Shown piece by piece: positions 53,305-63,998 of a DNA stretch of 64,000 bases (within the stretch, counting starts at the first letter, position 1; every line of letters starts with the position of its first letter). Both the position numbers and the translations under genes were made by a program. The stretch comes from Microbacteriaceae bacterium (GTDB lineage: Bacteria; Actinomycetota; Actinomycetes; Actinomycetales; Microbacteriaceae), in NCBI GenBank assembly GCA_024639845.1, contig JAHEGG010000003.1, positions 111,749 to 175,748 of the forward strand. The letters are read 5' to 3'. A model generated the notes under the pieces. It saw only the letters and a program-made list of their open reading frames with translations. It did not search any database and was not told the DNA's origin.

Positions 53305-53883
53305 ATGAAACCTGAACGACCGGCTCTGTCTCCCCTGCTGCGCAGCGACGCACAGGGCATGATTCTTGCGCAGCTTTTCATGAACCCGGATGACGGCTTC
53401 AGCCTCAGCGACCTGGCCCGATTCGCCCGAACCAGCGTGCCGACTGCCATGCGCGAGGTCGATCGACTTCTCGATGCTCAACTGATCACCGCAAGGATGT
53501 TTGGGCGCTCACGCCTGGTGCGGGTGAACCGGTCGCATAGCCTCTTCGATGCCATCAAGTCAATCGTTTCGCACTCGTATGGCCCTGCCGCGGTGTTGCC
53601 CGCTGCCCTCTATGGAATCGACGGGCTCGAGCAGGCGTTCCTCTTCGGGCCTTGGGCTACTCGGCTCAAGCGTGAGGTCGGGCCCGAACCAACCGATGTC
53701 GACCTTCTACTTGTTGGCTACGTCAACCGGATCGAAGCCGCCCGCGCCGCGGCCCGAGTCGAGGGCTACCTCGGTCGCTCGGTCAACGTTCAGTTCGTGA
53801 GCTCTTCTGAGTGGCAAAACGCGAGCAACGATCTGACCCGCGAAATCAAGTCGAAACCTATGGTCGAGCTCGACCTCGACTAA
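53305..53883 (+). CDS. Winged-helix regulator fused to a nucleotidyltransferase-like domain
   Basis: A 192-residue two-domain protein. Residues about 12-75 form an ArsR-like winged helix (LSDLARFARTSVPTAMREVDRLLD as the recognition region). Residues about 95-190 resemble a minimal nucleotidyltransferase (MNT): the acidic pair is TDVDLLLVG with Asp131 and Asp133, but the usual GS before it reads FGPW (114-117). No HEPN toxin partner is adjacent, so this is not a standard HEPN/MNT pair. The palindrome over its own -10 suggests self-repression. Target and any enzyme activity are unknown. Confidence 0.75.
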   Translation: MKPERPALSPLLRSDAQGMILAQLFMNPDDGFSLSDLARFARTSVPTAMREVDRLLDAQLITARMFGRSRLVRVNRSHSLFDAIKSIVSHSYGPAAVLPAALYGIDGLEQAFLFGPWATRLKREVGPEPTDVDLLLVGYVNRIEAARAAARVEGYLGRSVNVQFVSSSEWQNASNDLTREIKSKPMVELDLD

Positions 53884-53897
53884 CTACTCCAAACATA

Positions 53898-53932
53898 GAA
53901 AAACCCCGCCACACAAAGTGGCGGGGTTTCTC
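53898..53932. terminator. Bidirectional terminator between the HTH gene and ilvC
   Basis: AAACCCCGCCAC (53901-53912) pairs perfectly with GTGGCGGGGTTT (53918-53929) around a five-base loop, with A/T runs on both sides. Confidence 0.92.
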
Positions 53933-53946
53933 AAAACTGCTTGGGA

Positions 53947-55041
<1,095 letters not shown>

Positions 55042-55545
55042 TTACTTGAGCACCTTCTCGGTGATTGACTTCGAACCGCGGCCCATTGCCAATACGCCAG
55101 ACTGCACCATTTCTTTGATGCCGAAAGGTTCGAGAATCTTGACGAATGCAGCGCACTTTGTGGTGTCGCCGGTGACTTCGATAATCAGTGCATCGCTCAC
55201 AACATCGATGACGCGAGCTCTAAACAAGGTTACCGCTTCGAGCACCTGCGAACGAGTAGTCGAGTCGGTCTTTACCTTGATTAGCATGTGGTCGCGCTGA
55301 ACCGAATCCGGCTCAAGTTCGACAACCTTGATCACGTTGATGAGCTTGTTGAGCTGCTTGGTCACCTGCTCGAGCGGCGCACCATCCACGTTGACAACCA
55401 CGGTGATACGGCTCAGGCCTTCAAGCTCGGATGTGCCTACCGCGAGCGATTCGATGTTGAACCCTCTGCGGGCGAAAAGCCCCGCAACGCGAGTCAGCAG
55501 ACCCGGCTTGTCTTCAACTAGTAGCGAAAGAACGTGCTTTGACAT
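55042..55545 (-). CDS. ilvN: Acetolactate synthase regulatory subunit
   Basis: A 167-residue subunit with an N-terminal ACT domain (SLLVEDKPGLLTRVAGLFARRGFNIES in two parts: LLVEDKPGLLTRV and FARRGFNIES) and a second ACT-like half. It binds valine and lends feedback control and activity to IlvB. ATG begins two bases after the ilvB stop. Confidence 0.96.
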   Translation of the reverse strand: MSKHVLSLLVEDKPGLLTRVAGLFARRGFNIESLAVGTSELEGLSRITVVVNVDGAPLEQVTKQLNKLINVIKVVELEPDSVQRDHMLIKVKTDSTTRSQVLEAVTLFRARVIDVVSDALIIEVTGDTTKCAAFVKILEPFGIKEMVQSGVLAMGRGSKSITEKVLK

Positions 55546-55547
55546 TT

Positions 55548-57302
55548 TTACTCTTCACCATCCCAAACCGGTGCGGCATCGCGCGCATACTGAACGGCAT
55601 CGTTTGAAACTCCGGCAGCCACCATCGGCCAAACCATCGCGTCGCGACCGACGATGAAGTCGATCACAACTGGGCGGTCGTTGGTCTCGATTGCTAACTT
55701 GATGGCGGCGTCGATCTCTTCTTCTTTTTCAACGCGGATGCCCAAGCAACCATAAGCGTCGGCAAGTTTCACAAAATCGGGCACCATGATGGTGTCGGTT
55801 CCGGTGTGAAGATCGGTGTTCGAGTAACGCTCGTTGTAGAACAGGGTCTGCCACTGGCGAACCATGCCGAGCGAAGAGTTGTTGATGATCGCAACCTTGA
55901 TCGGAATGTTGTTGATCGTGCAGGTGGCCAACTCTTGGTTGGTCATCTGGAAGCAGCCGTCGCCGTCGATTGCCCAAACCAGGCGATCTGGCTCGCCGAC
56001 CTTGGCACCCATCGCAGCGGGAACCGAGTAACCCATGGTTCCGGCACCACCCGAGTTGAGCCAGGAGTTTGGACGCTCATACTTGATGAACTGCGCCGAC
56101 CACATCTGGTGCTGACCGACTCCGGCAGCGAAAATCGCCTCCGGCCCGCTGAGTTCACCGATGCGCTGAATCACGTGCTGAGGTGAGAGTTTGCCGTCGG
56201 TTGGCTCGGAGTATCCCAGTGGATAACGCTCGCGAAGGCCGTTCACGAACTGCCACCACTCGCTGTAGTCGGGCTTCTTGCCCTTCAACTGCGAGGCCAG
56301 TTCGGCGTTCAGCTCGGTGATTACCTCTTTGGCGTCTCCAACGATTGGCACGTCAGCGAAACGAATCTTGCCGATTTCGGCAGGGTCGATGTCGACGTGA
56401 ATCACCTTGGCGCCGGGTGCGAAAGACTTGGCGTCTCCCGTTACGCGGTCGTCAAAACGAGCGCCGAGGGTGATAAGCAGGTCTGCCTTCTGAAGCGCGG
56501 TGACGGCTGGAACCGTTCCGTGCATTCCGGGCATGCCCAGGTGCTGCGGGTGAGAGTCCGGAAAAGCACCACGTGCCATCAGCGTGGTGGTCAGCGGTGC
56601 ACCGATGGTCTCGGCCAGTGCAAGAAGTTCCTTGTGAGCGCCAGCGCGAATGACGCCACCGCCAACATAGAGAACCGGCTTCTTGCTTTCGAGAATCATG
56701 GATGCCGCAGCCTGGATCTGCTTGCCGTGAGGTTTAGTCACCGGCTTGTAGCCTGGCAGGTCGATCTTCGGTGGCCAGACAAACTCGGCGGTCTTCACCT
56801 GAGCGTCTTTGGTCACGTCGACGAGAACCGGTCCGGGGCGACCGGTGGTGGCGATCTGAACCGCCGAGGCGATCGCGCCAGGAATATCTTCTGGACGGCT
56901 GACCAGGAACGAGTGCTTGGTGATCGGCATGGTTATTCCGACGATGTCGGCTTCTTGGAACGCATCGGTGCCGATGAGTTGCGAGCCGACCTGTCCGGTG
57001 ATCGCCAGTAGCGGCACAGAATCCATGTGGGCATCGGCGATGGCCGTGACAAGGTTGGTAGCGCCTGGGCCAGAGGTTGCGATGCAAACACCGAGCTTGC
57101 CGGTAGCGGAGGCATAACCCTCGGCAGCGTGACCGGCACCCTGCTCGTGGCGCACCAGAATGTGGCGGATTTTCTTCGAGTCCATCAGTGGGTCATAGGT
57201 CGGCAGAATCGCTCCACCGGGCAAACCGAAAATGGTGTCGATACCGAGCAATTCCAAGCTGCGAATGATCGCTTGGGCTCCGGTAAGAACCTCATTAGTC
57301 AT
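55548..57302 (-). CDS. ilvB: Acetolactate synthase catalytic subunit
   Basis: Thiamine-diphosphate enzyme of 584 residues, first common step of branched-chain amino acids. It has GLPGGAILP, the ThDP-activating Glu in [13 protein letters not shown], and the ThDP-Mg motif [16 protein letters not shown] through INNSSLGMV. The 48 bp between ilvD and ilvB hold only a weak CCAAAA/TTTTGG hairpin; no leader peptide or T-box is visible. It heads ilvB-ilvN-ilvC. Confidence 0.96.
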   Translation of the reverse strand: MTNEVLTGAQAIIRSLELLGIDTIFGLPGGAILPTYDPLMDSKKIRHILVRHEQGAGHAAEGYASATGKLGVCIATSGPGATNLVTAIADAHMDSVPLLAITGQVGSQLIGTDAFQEADIVGITMPITKHSFLVSRPEDIPGAIASAVQIATTGRPGPVLVDVTKDAQVKTAEFVWPPKIDLPGYKPVTKPHGKQIQAAASMILESKKPVLYVGGGVIRAGAHKELLALAETIGAPLTTTLMARGAFPDSHPQHLGMPGMHGTVPAVTALQKADLLITLGARFDDRVTGDAKSFAPGAKVIHVDIDPAEIGKIRFADVPIVGDAKEVITELNAELASQLKGKKPDYSEWWQFVNGLRERYPLGYSEPTDGKLSPQHVIQRIGELSGPEAIFAAGVGQHQMWSAQFIKYERPNSWLNSGGAGTMGYSVPAAMGAKVGEPDRLVWAIDGDGCFQMTNQELATCTINNIPIKVAIINNSSLGMVRQWQTLFYNERYSNTDLHTGTDTIMVPDFVKLADAYGCLGIRVEKEEEIDAAIKLAIETNDRPVVIDFIVGRDAMVWPMVAAGVSNDAVQYARDAAPVWDGEE

Positions 57303-57350
57303 TTGAGTACATCCTCGTTTGGGTAATAAACCAAAAAGTTTTGGAACGAA

Positions 57351-59042
57351 TTAACCGCAGTACGCGCCTTCGGATGCCGAGTGCACGAGCTTCGAATACT
57401 TCGCGAGAACACCGCGCGTGTAACGCGGCGGCAGCGGAGCCCATCCTGCTTTTCGGGCTTCCAACTCTTCTGGCTCAACGAGTAGTTCGAGCGAACGAGC
57501 TGCGATGTCAACTCGAATCAAGTCTCCATCGCGCACCAGAGCAATTGGCCCACCATCGGTGGCTTCTGGTGCAATGTGGCCGATGCACAGGCCGGTTGTG
57601 CCGCCTGAGAATCTTCCGTCAGTCAATAGTAGAACATCCTTGCCCAAACCGGCACCCTTAATCGCTCCGGTGATGGCGAGCATCTCGCGCATACCAGGGC
57701 CACCCTTAGGGCCTTCGTAGCGAATGACTACCACGTCTCCGGCGCCAATCTTGCCCTCGCTGAGTGCTTCCATGGCCGCTGCCTCACGCTCAAACACGCG
57801 AGCCGGTCCGGTGAAGTGTTCCAGATCGAATCCAGCGGTCTTCACGACGGCGCCCTCTGGAGCCAGGGTTCCCTTCAGGATGTTGATGCCACCAGTCTTG
57901 TGAATCGGGTTGTTCAGAGCACGGATGATCTTGCCATCTGGGTCTGGCGGATTGATGCCGGCCAGGTTTTCAGCAACGGTCTTGCCGGTCACGGTGAGTG
58001 CGTCTCCGTGAATCAGTCCAGCGTCGAGCAGAGCCTTCATCAGAACCGGAACACCGCCAACGCGGTCGACATCGTTCATGACGTAGCGGCCGAACGGCTT
58101 TAGGTCACCTAGGTGTGGCACCTTGTCGGCGATGCGGTTGAAGTCGTCGAGGGTTAGGTCAACCTCTGCCTCGCGGGCAATTGCCAAAAGGTGCAGAACC
58201 GCGTTGGTCGAACCACCGAAGGCCATCGTTACGGCGATTGCGTTTTCGAAAGCCTTCTTGGTTAAGATCTGGCGAGCGGTGATGCCCTGAGCGATCAGGT
58301 TGACCACGGCCTCGCCCGAGCGGTGCGCCCAGGTGTCGCGGCGACGGTCTGCCGAGGGTGGCGAAGCCGAGCCTGGCAGGCTCATGCCGAGCGCTTCAGC
58401 TGCCGAAGCCATGGTGTTTGCGGTGTACATACCGCCGCAGGCACCTTCGCCAGGGCAAATCGCGCGTTCGATGCGGTCGAGGTCTTCGAGCGACATCTTG
58501 CCAGCCTTGCAGGCGCCGACTGCTTCAAAAGCGTCGATGATGGTGACTTCTTTTTCGGTGCCGTCAGTCAACTTGACCCAGCCCGGAGCGATGGAACCTG
58601 CATACAGGAACACCGATGCTAGGTCGAGGCGAGCTGCGGCCATCAACATGCCAGGGAGGGACTTGTCACAACCGGCGAGGAGCACGGAACCGTCGAGACG
58701 CTCTGCCTGCATCACGGTTTCAACCGAGTCTGCGATTACCTCGCGAGAAACTAGCGAGAAGTGCATGCCCTCGTGACCCATCGAGATGCCGTCTGAAACC
58801 GAGATGGTGCCGAACTCGAGCGGGTAGCCCTTAGCTGCGTGAACACCCTGCTTTGCGGCATCCGCTAGTCGATCGAGCGAAAGGTTGCACGGGGTGACTT
58901 CGTTCCATGACGAGGCGACACCGATCTGGGGCTTCTCCCAGTCTTCGTCCCCCATTCCAACTGCTCGGAGCATGCCGCGCGCTGCGGCGCGTTCGATGCC
59001 GTCGGTTACGACGTGACTGCGTGGTTTCATGTTGCTGGGCAT
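57351..59042 (-). CDS. ilvD: Dihydroxy-acid dehydratase
   Basis: A 563-residue Fe-S dehydratase that makes the 2-keto acids of Val and Ile. Cluster-region motifs are [13 protein letters not shown] and [16 protein letters not shown]; the C-terminal catalytic Ser region reads [13 protein letters not shown] 59042 is preceded by TAGACT with seven bases between, so the mRNA looks leaderless. A second ATG four codons later is the only alternative. It is divergent from corA and lies upstream of ilvB on the same strand. Confidence 0.95.
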   Translation of the reverse strand: MPSNMKPRSHVVTDGIERAAARGMLRAVGMGDEDWEKPQIGVASSWNEVTPCNLSLDRLADAAKQGVHAAKGYPLEFGTISVSDGISMGHEGMHFSLVSREVIADSVETVMQAERLDGSVLLAGCDKSLPGMLMAAARLDLASVFLYAGSIAPGWVKLTDGTEKEVTIIDAFEAVGACKAGKMSLEDLDRIERAICPGEGACGGMYTANTMASAAEALGMSLPGSASPPSADRRRDTWAHRSGEAVVNLIAQGITARQILTKKAFENAIAVTMAFGGSTNAVLHLLAIAREAEVDLTLDDFNRIADKVPHLGDLKPFGRYVMNDVDRVGGVPVLMKALLDAGLIHGDALTVTGKTVAENLAGINPPDPDGKIIRALNNPIHKTGGINILKGTLAPEGAVVKTAGFDLEHFTGPARVFEREAAAMEALSEGKIGAGDVVVIRYEGPKGGPGMREMLAITGAIKGAGLGKDVLLLTDGRFSGGTTGLCIGHIAPEATDGGPIALVRDGDLIRVDIAARSLELLVEPEELEARKAGWAPLPPRYTRGVLAKYSKLVHSASEGAYCG

Positions 59043-59049
59043 AGGGTCA

Positions 59050-59059
59050 AGTCTAGTAT
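59050..59059. promoter_or_regulatory. Shared bidirectional -10 module AGTCTAGTAT (ilvD / corA)
   Basis: Minus-strand TAGACT (59055-59050) serves ilvD and plus-strand TAGTAT (59054-59059) serves corA. They share TA; the start codons are 24 bases apart. Confidence 0.65.
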
Positions 59060-59065
59060 TTGAGC

Positions 59066-60034
59066 ATGGGAACTAGCAGGCACTACGTTGGCGGAGCGCT
59101 CACCGACCGAGACTTTGATCTCGAGCTGGTTTCGGATTTTTCAAAGAAGAAGCACTCGGTTTGGTTTGACCTCGTTGACCCGACTCCGGCAGACATCGAG
59201 AAACTGGCAGAAGAGCTCGACCTGCACGAACTTGCGGTCGAAGACTCGATCAAGGGTCGTCAGCGACCAAAACTCGATTACTACGAGTCGCACCTCTACA
59301 TCACGCTATATCAAGCCAAGTTCGACCGCGAAGCCGGCGAGGTGGCGCTGTCTGAAATCAGCATCTTCGTCACAAAATACGCCGTGGTCACCGTGCGCCG
59401 AGGCACCGGCTTCGACATGGCTGCCGTTGAAAAGCGCTGGGATGATTCATCCGAGCTTGCCGTTTATGGCACGGCCTTCTTGCTCTGGGGCATCCTGGAT
59501 GTCGTTGTTGACGGCTATTTCGACATAGTGCAACCGCTCGACGAAGAACTCGAGTCGCTAGAAGACATCATGTTCGCTCCGGCTCGTTCAGACAACCTGA
59601 TTCAGCGCAGGTCGTATCAACTGCGCAAGGCGCTGGTTCAGTTGAGACGCGTGGCCGTTCCGATTCGCGAGGTTATCAATCCGCTGCTCAAGCACAACGG
59701 TGACATCCTGCACAACGACATGATGCCCTACTACCAAGACCTCTACGACCACACGATGCGGGTCGCCGACTGGACCGAATCGCTGCGCGACCTGGTGACC
59801 ACGTTGCTCGAAACGCACCTGACGATTCAGGGAAACCGCCTCAACCAGATCATGAAGCAGGTGACCTCGTGGGCAGCGATCATCGCGGTGCCGACCGCTA
59901 TCACGGGTTTCTACGGCCAGAACATCCCGTATCCGGGCTATGACCAATCCTGGGGTTTCTGGGTGTCAACGCTTTCGATCCTGGTGATCTCTGGCGGCCT
60001 CTTCTGGGCTTTCAAGAAGCGCGATTGGCTGTAA
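59066..60034 (+). CDS. corA: CorA-family magnesium/divalent cation transporter
   Basis: A 322-residue pentameric channel protein with a large N-terminal cytoplasmic domain and two C-terminal helices. The selectivity motif before the last loop reads FYGQN ([15 protein letters not shown]); the canonical CorA has YGMN. The second helix ends in a basic FKKRDWL. ATG 59066 is chosen over the TTG six bases upstream because TAGTAT ends six bases before the ATG. The stop codon TAA is also the start of the crtB -10. Confidence 0.9.
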   Translation: MGTSRHYVGGALTDRDFDLELVSDFSKKKHSVWFDLVDPTPADIEKLAEELDLHELAVEDSIKGRQRPKLDYYESHLYITLYQAKFDREAGEVALSEISIFVTKYAVVTVRRGTGFDMAAVEKRWDDSSELAVYGTAFLLWGILDVVVDGYFDIVQPLDEELESLEDIMFAPARSDNLIQRRSYQLRKALVQLRRVAVPIREVINPLLKHNGDILHNDMMPYYQDLYDHTMRVADWTESLRDLVTTLLETHLTIQGNRLNQIMKQVTSWAAIIAVPTAITGFYGQNIPYPGYDQSWGFWVSTLSILVISGGLFWAFKKRDWL

Positions 60035-60037
60035 ATT
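60032..60037 (+). promoter_or_regulatory. -10 element TAAATT of the carotenoid operon
   Basis: TAAATT begins at the corA stop codon and ends six bases before the crtB GTG; predicts a leaderless crt mRNA. Confidence 0.6.
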
Positions 60038-60043
60038 CAAACT

Positions 60044-60940
60044 GTGAAGCCCGAAGACACCACAAAGATGCCCACCGGGCTTGACCTTTATTTGAAGGCA
60101 GCCGAGAGTTCGGCATCCGTGGTGATTCGCAACTATTCGACCTCGTTCGGCCTAGCCTCTAAGTTGCTTGCCCAACCGATTCGCCAGCACGTCGAGAACA
60201 TTTATGCCCTCGTTCGAGTTGCCGATGAAATCGTGGATGGCGCTGCCGAAGAGGCTCGCACCGCCGGCGGCACCGTTGCCCCGGCAAAGTCGCTCGGCGA
60301 GCTAGAAGCCGAGACCTACCGCGCGCTCACCGAGCAGTTCAGCACAAACCTCGTGGTGCACGCATTCGCCCACACGGCGAATGTCACTGGCTTCGGCCGA
60401 GAACTGATCGAACCGTTTTTTGCCTCGATGCGCATGGATCTCACCGAGGTGGAACATGATCAAGAGAGCTTCGAACTCTATGTTTATGGCTCTGCCGAAG
60501 TGGTCGGACTCATGTGCCTTCAGGCGTTTCTGGTTGGCAAAACCTACACAGACGCCGACAAAGAGCACATGGTTGCAGGCGCTAGGGCTCTGGGAGCCGC
60601 ATTTCAAAAGGTCAACTTTTTGCGCGACCTGAGCGCCGACTCAGACAAACTCGGACGCTCTTATTTTCCGGGAATCGTGCCGGAAGAGCTCACCGAGAAA
60701 CAGAAGCGCGAGTTGGTTGCCGACATCGAGAACGATTTGAAGATTTCGGCTCGGGCCATGCCACTGTTGCCACGTGAAGCGCGACGGGCAGTTGCCGCAG
60801 CCCACCTGCTTTTCGAAGAACTAAACGTTAGAATCGGGAACACTCCGGCCGCAAAGGTGATTACCTCTCGTATCAGCGTGCCGAATACTCGCAAGGCACT
60901 CATCCTTTTGAAAGCTCTGATCGGAGTGCTACCCAAATGA
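60044..60940 (+). CDS. crtB: Phytoene synthase
   Basis: A 298-residue enzyme that joins two geranylgeranyl diphosphates head-to-head. The first Asp-rich motif is YALVRVADEIVD (DEIVD) and the second is NFLRDLSADSDKLGRSYFPG (DLSAD). GTG start, no ribosome site. The stop overlaps crtI (ATGA). No geranylgeranyl diphosphate synthase gene (crtE/idsA) lies in the window. Confidence 0.94.
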   Translation: MKPEDTTKMPTGLDLYLKAAESSASVVIRNYSTSFGLASKLLAQPIRQHVENIYALVRVADEIVDGAAEEARTAGGTVAPAKSLGELEAETYRALTEQFSTNLVVHAFAHTANVTGFGRELIEPFFASMRMDLTEVEHDQESFELYVYGSAEVVGLMCLQAFLVGKTYTDADKEHMVAGARALGAAFQKVNFLRDLSADSDKLGRSYFPGIVPEELTEKQKRELVADIENDLKISARAMPLLPREARRAVAAAHLLFEELNVRIGNTPAAKVITSRISVPNTRKALILLKALIGVLPK

Positions 60941-62520
60941 CCCAAAAGCGCGCAGTAGTTATCGGTGGAGGCATCGGCGGACTGGCTACTGCTGGGCTTC
61001 TGGCCAAGGCCGGTATGCAAGTTACCTTGCTCGAAGCCCGCGAACGGGTCGGCGGCCGCGCCTACATCTGGGAAAAAGATGGCTTCAAGTTCGACATGGG
61101 TCCGTCATGGTATCTGATGCCAGACGCATTCGATCAGTTCTTCAAACTCATGGGCACCACCGCAGACGCCGAACTACAACTCAAGCGGCTAGACCCGATG
61201 TATCTGACTTTGAACGAGGGCTTCGACGAAGTTCTGTCCGTCAGTGACAATCTCGAGAGCAACAAGAAGCTGTTCGACCAGATTGAACCTGGTGCTGGAA
61301 AACGCCTGCAAGACTACGTCGACTCCGCCGAAGACGCCTACAAGCTCTCGATCAAACACTTTCTCTATACGAACTTCGATGACGCCCGCTCGTTCATCCA
61401 CCCCGAGGTGGTGGCAAGAGCCGGTCGATTCATCAAGCACCTACTGACCCCGTTGAGCAAGTTCGCCGCTGGGCACGTGAGCGACAAGCGTCTGCAGAAG
61501 ATCCTGAACTTTCCGGCAGTGTTCTTGGGAGCATCCCCGTATGACACCCCGAGCATGTATCACCTGATGACCCACGTCGACATGAACGTCGGTGTTTTCT
61601 ATCCGATGGGCGGTTTCTACACGATCATCGAGGCCGTCGAGCGGCTGGCTAAGAAGCACGGAGTCAAGATTCACACGAACTCCAAGGTCACCAAGATCGA
61701 AACCAACAATGGCCGAGTCTCGGGCGTTCGCGTTGGTGAAGTTTTTTATGAAGCGGATGTTGTTGTCGGCAATGCCGACCTGCACCACATCGAGACTCAA
61801 CTTCTGAACCCAGACGACCAAACCCTGCCCGAGCAGTGGTGGAAGAACAAGGTGCCCGGTCCGTCGGCGCTGCTTCTCTACTTAGGCGTCAAGGGCCGCA
61901 TCCCCGAGTTGGATCACCACAACCTGCTCTATGCAGACGACTGGACCAAGAACTTCGACGAGGTGTTCCACAAGGCTGACGGAAAGCGCAAGGTTCCGAA
62001 CCCGGCTTCGCTCTATGTTTGCGCCCCGAGCGTGGCCGACCCGAGCGTAGCGCCTGAAGGCTACGAGAACCTGTTCGTACTCGTACCGGTTGCTGCAGAC
62101 CCAAGCATCGGTCGTGGCGGAATCGACCGGTCGGGCGATGCTGCCGTTGAGGCAGAGGCCGATCGCATCATTCAGCAGATCGGTGACTGGTGCAAGATTC
62201 CCGACCTGGCAGATCGAATCGTCGTGCGTCGAGTGATGGCGCCGCAGGATTTTGTCGACGAACTCAACGCGTGGTCGGGAACCGCTCTGGGCATGGCTCA
62301 CACGCTGATGCAAAGCGCGTTTTTCAGACCAAAGAACTACAGCAAAAAGGTCAAGGGCCTCTACTACGCCGGTCACCACAGCATCCCCGGCATCGGACTT
62401 CCGATGTGTCTGATTGGTGCCGAGCTGGTCTACAAGAAGCTCACCGGCGACCGTTCCGCCGGACCAACCAAGCACGAAATCAAGGCACTTCCCGACTCGG
62501 CCTGGAAAGGACTGAGTTGA
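60937..62520 (+). CDS. crtI: Phytoene desaturase (lycopene-forming)
   Basis: FAD-dependent desaturase of 527 residues. The N-terminal dinucleotide motif is VIGGGIGGLATAGLLAKAG, and the C-terminal bacterial-type signature reads YAGHHSIPGIGLPMCLIGAELV. It is expected to carry out four desaturations from phytoene to lycopene, the substrate of the enzymes downstream. Start and stop overlap both neighbours. Confidence 0.94.
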   Translation: MTQKRAVVIGGGIGGLATAGLLAKAGMQVTLLEARERVGGRAYIWEKDGFKFDMGPSWYLMPDAFDQFFKLMGTTADAELQLKRLDPMYLTLNEGFDEVLSVSDNLESNKKLFDQIEPGAGKRLQDYVDSAEDAYKLSIKHFLYTNFDDARSFIHPEVVARAGRFIKHLLTPLSKFAAGHVSDKRLQKILNFPAVFLGASPYDTPSMYHLMTHVDMNVGVFYPMGGFYTIIEAVERLAKKHGVKIHTNSKVTKIETNNGRVSGVRVGEVFYEADVVVGNADLHHIETQLLNPDDQTLPEQWWKNKVPGPSALLLYLGVKGRIPELDHHNLLYADDWTKNFDEVFHKADGKRKVPNPASLYVCAPSVADPSVAPEGYENLFVLVPVAADPSIGRGGIDRSGDAAVEAEADRIIQQIGDWCKIPDLADRIVVRRVMAPQDFVDELNAWSGTALGMAHTLMQSAFFRPKNYSKKVKGLYYAGHHSIPGIGLPMCLIGAELVYKKLTGDRSAGPTKHEIKALPDSAWKGLS

Positions 62521-62837
62521 GCTTTGCCTACCTCGCCGTTCTAACCTTTAGCCTTTTGGGGCTCGGTGCAATCGACTTTCGGTCGAAGATGGCGCTGTTT
62601 GTTTATCCGCTGAGAACCACGCTGACGCTCGTTCTCGGCATCGTCTTTTTTCTGATCTGGGATGTCGCAGGCATCGGCCTTGGCATCTTCTTCATGGGTG
62701 ACACCTCGATGTTGACCGGAATCATGCTTGCACCGGAGGTTCCGCTCGAGGAACTGTTCTTTCTAGCCGTGCTCTGTTACACAACCCTGCTGATCTGGCT
62801 TGGGTTATCTCGCCGTGCGTCGCGAGTGGGTGACTGA
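62517..62837 (+). CDS. crtYe: C50 carotenoid cyclase subunit, CrtYe type
   Basis: A 106-residue membrane protein, one half of the heterodimeric lycopene-cyclase-type enzyme. Three hydrophobic segments and PEVPLEELFFLAVLCYTTLL, the PLEE motif of this family, are clear. TTG start overlaps the crtI stop (TTGA). Epsilon versus gamma ring specificity (decaprenoxanthin or sarcinaxanthin) cannot be told from sequence alone. Confidence 0.87.
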   Translation: MSFAYLAVLTFSLLGLGAIDFRSKMALFVYPLRTTLTLVLGIVFFLIWDVAGIGLGIFFMGDTSMLTGIMLAPEVPLEELFFLAVLCYTTLLIWLGLSRRASRVGD

Positions 62838-62839
62838 GC

Positions 62840-63130
62840 GTGACCTATCTGCTACTCGCGGTTGCCTTTTGCGCGATCGGTTTCGTGACCACATTTTTGA
62901 TCGCACGGTCAAGCGTGAGCCGCTCCACCTGGTTGACGCTCGCCATTTTGCTGGGCGTCACAGCCATCGGCGATAACTTCATTGTGGCTAGCGGAATCGT
63001 CGCCTACGACCCGACCAAAATCCTGGGTGTTTTCATCGGAGTCGCGCCTGTGGAAGACTTTGCCTATTCGCTAGTCGCAGCTACGCTCATCCCAGCAATT
63101 TGGTCGGCGTTGAAACGCATTGAAAGGTGA
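62840..63130 (+). CDS. crtYf: C50 carotenoid cyclase subunit, CrtYf type
   Basis: A 96-residue membrane protein, second half of the cyclase, with three hydrophobic segments and the family motif GVAPVEDFAYSLVAA (PVEDF). GTG start two bases after the crtYe stop. The split into two small genes is typical of actinobacterial C50 pathways. Confidence 0.87.
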   Translation: MTYLLLAVAFCAIGFVTTFLIARSSVSRSTWLTLAILLGVTAIGDNFIVASGIVAYDPTKILGVFIGVAPVEDFAYSLVAATLIPAIWSALKRIER

Positions 63131-63134
63131 GGCC

Positions 63135-63998
63135 ATGAAACTGCTCAGTCAGCTGTTCTGGTCGTCTCGCCCAATCTCCTGGATTAACACGGCGTTCCCG
63201 TTTGCGGCTGCCTATTTTCTGATCACTGGGATGTTCGATCTCACCCTCGTGCTTGGAACCCTGTTCTTTCTTATCCCTTACAACCTGCTCATGTATGGCG
63301 TCAACGACGTTTTCGACTACGAGAGCGACCTGCGGAACCCCCGCAAGGGTGGCATCGAAGGTGCGCTCCTACACCCGAAATGGCACCGGCCGACCCTCAT
63401 CTGGTCGTTCTCGCTCTGCGTGCCATTCTTGGCCTACTTTTATGTCGTCGGCTCTCTGGCAGCAAACCTTTGGCTTTCACTTTTCGTGTTCACGGTCATC
63501 GCATACAGCGCCAAGGGTTTGCGCTTCAAAGAAATCCCGTTCGTCGATTCGCTCACCTCGGCAAGCCACTTCGTCGGCCCGATGATTTATGGCATCGCTC
63601 TGGCCGGCGGCAACCTCGGCGAGACCAACGTGCTTCTCTTCATCAGCGCGTTCACCCTCTGGGGAGTCGCCTCTCACGCTTTCGGCGCGGTTCAAGATGT
63701 TAAGGCCGATCGCGAGGCAAACATCTCGAGCATCGCAACCGTGATCGGTGCTCGGGCCACGAGTCGCTTCGCGTTCGCCTCATATCTGGCCGCGGCCATC
63801 CTGGTTGCAATCAGCGGATGGCCGTCTGGGCTCTCGGCTATCGCCGCGCTCCCCTACCTCTGGATTGTCGGCCCACACTTGAACATCACCGATGAAACCT
63901 GCGAGAGCGCAAACCGAGGCTGGAAGCAGTTCATCAAACTCAACTACGTCGCCGGGTTCATCGTGACGATGATTCTGATTTGGGTAGCGCTGACCTAA
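63135..63998 (+). CDS. crtEb: Lycopene elongase (UbiA-family prenyltransferase)
   Basis: A 287-residue membrane prenyltransferase that adds C5 units to lycopene to give C50 carotenoids. The first Asp-rich motif is NDVFDYESDLRNPRKGG and the second, DVKADREANISS. About eight hydrophobic segments. ATG 63135 has AGGTGAGG upstream; an earlier TTG at 63120 would overlap crtYf without a ribosome site. It is last in the visible crt operon; the window ends two bases later. Confidence 0.9.
   Translation: MKLLSQLFWSSRPISWINTAFPFAAAYFLITGMFDLTLVLGTLFFLIPYNLLMYGVNDVFDYESDLRNPRKGGIEGALLHPKWHRPTLIWSFSLCVPFLAYFYVVGSLAANLWLSLFVFTVIAYSAKGLRFKEIPFVDSLTSASHFVGPMIYGIALAGGNLGETNVLLFISAFTLWGVASHAFGAVQDVKADREANISSIATVIGARATSRFAFASYLAAAILVAISGWPSGLSAIAALPYLWIVGPHLNITDETCESANRGWKQFIKLNYVAGFIVTMILIWVALT

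Noticed and set aside
53305..53883. HEPN/MNT toxin-antitoxin pair
   Set aside because: No HEPN gene is adjacent; neighbours are serA and ilvC, and the GS motif of MNT antitoxins is altered.
57303..57350. T-box or leader-peptide attenuator before ilvB
   Set aside because: The gap is only 48 bp, with a weak CCAAAA/TTTTGG hairpin, no codon run and no specifier-loop features.
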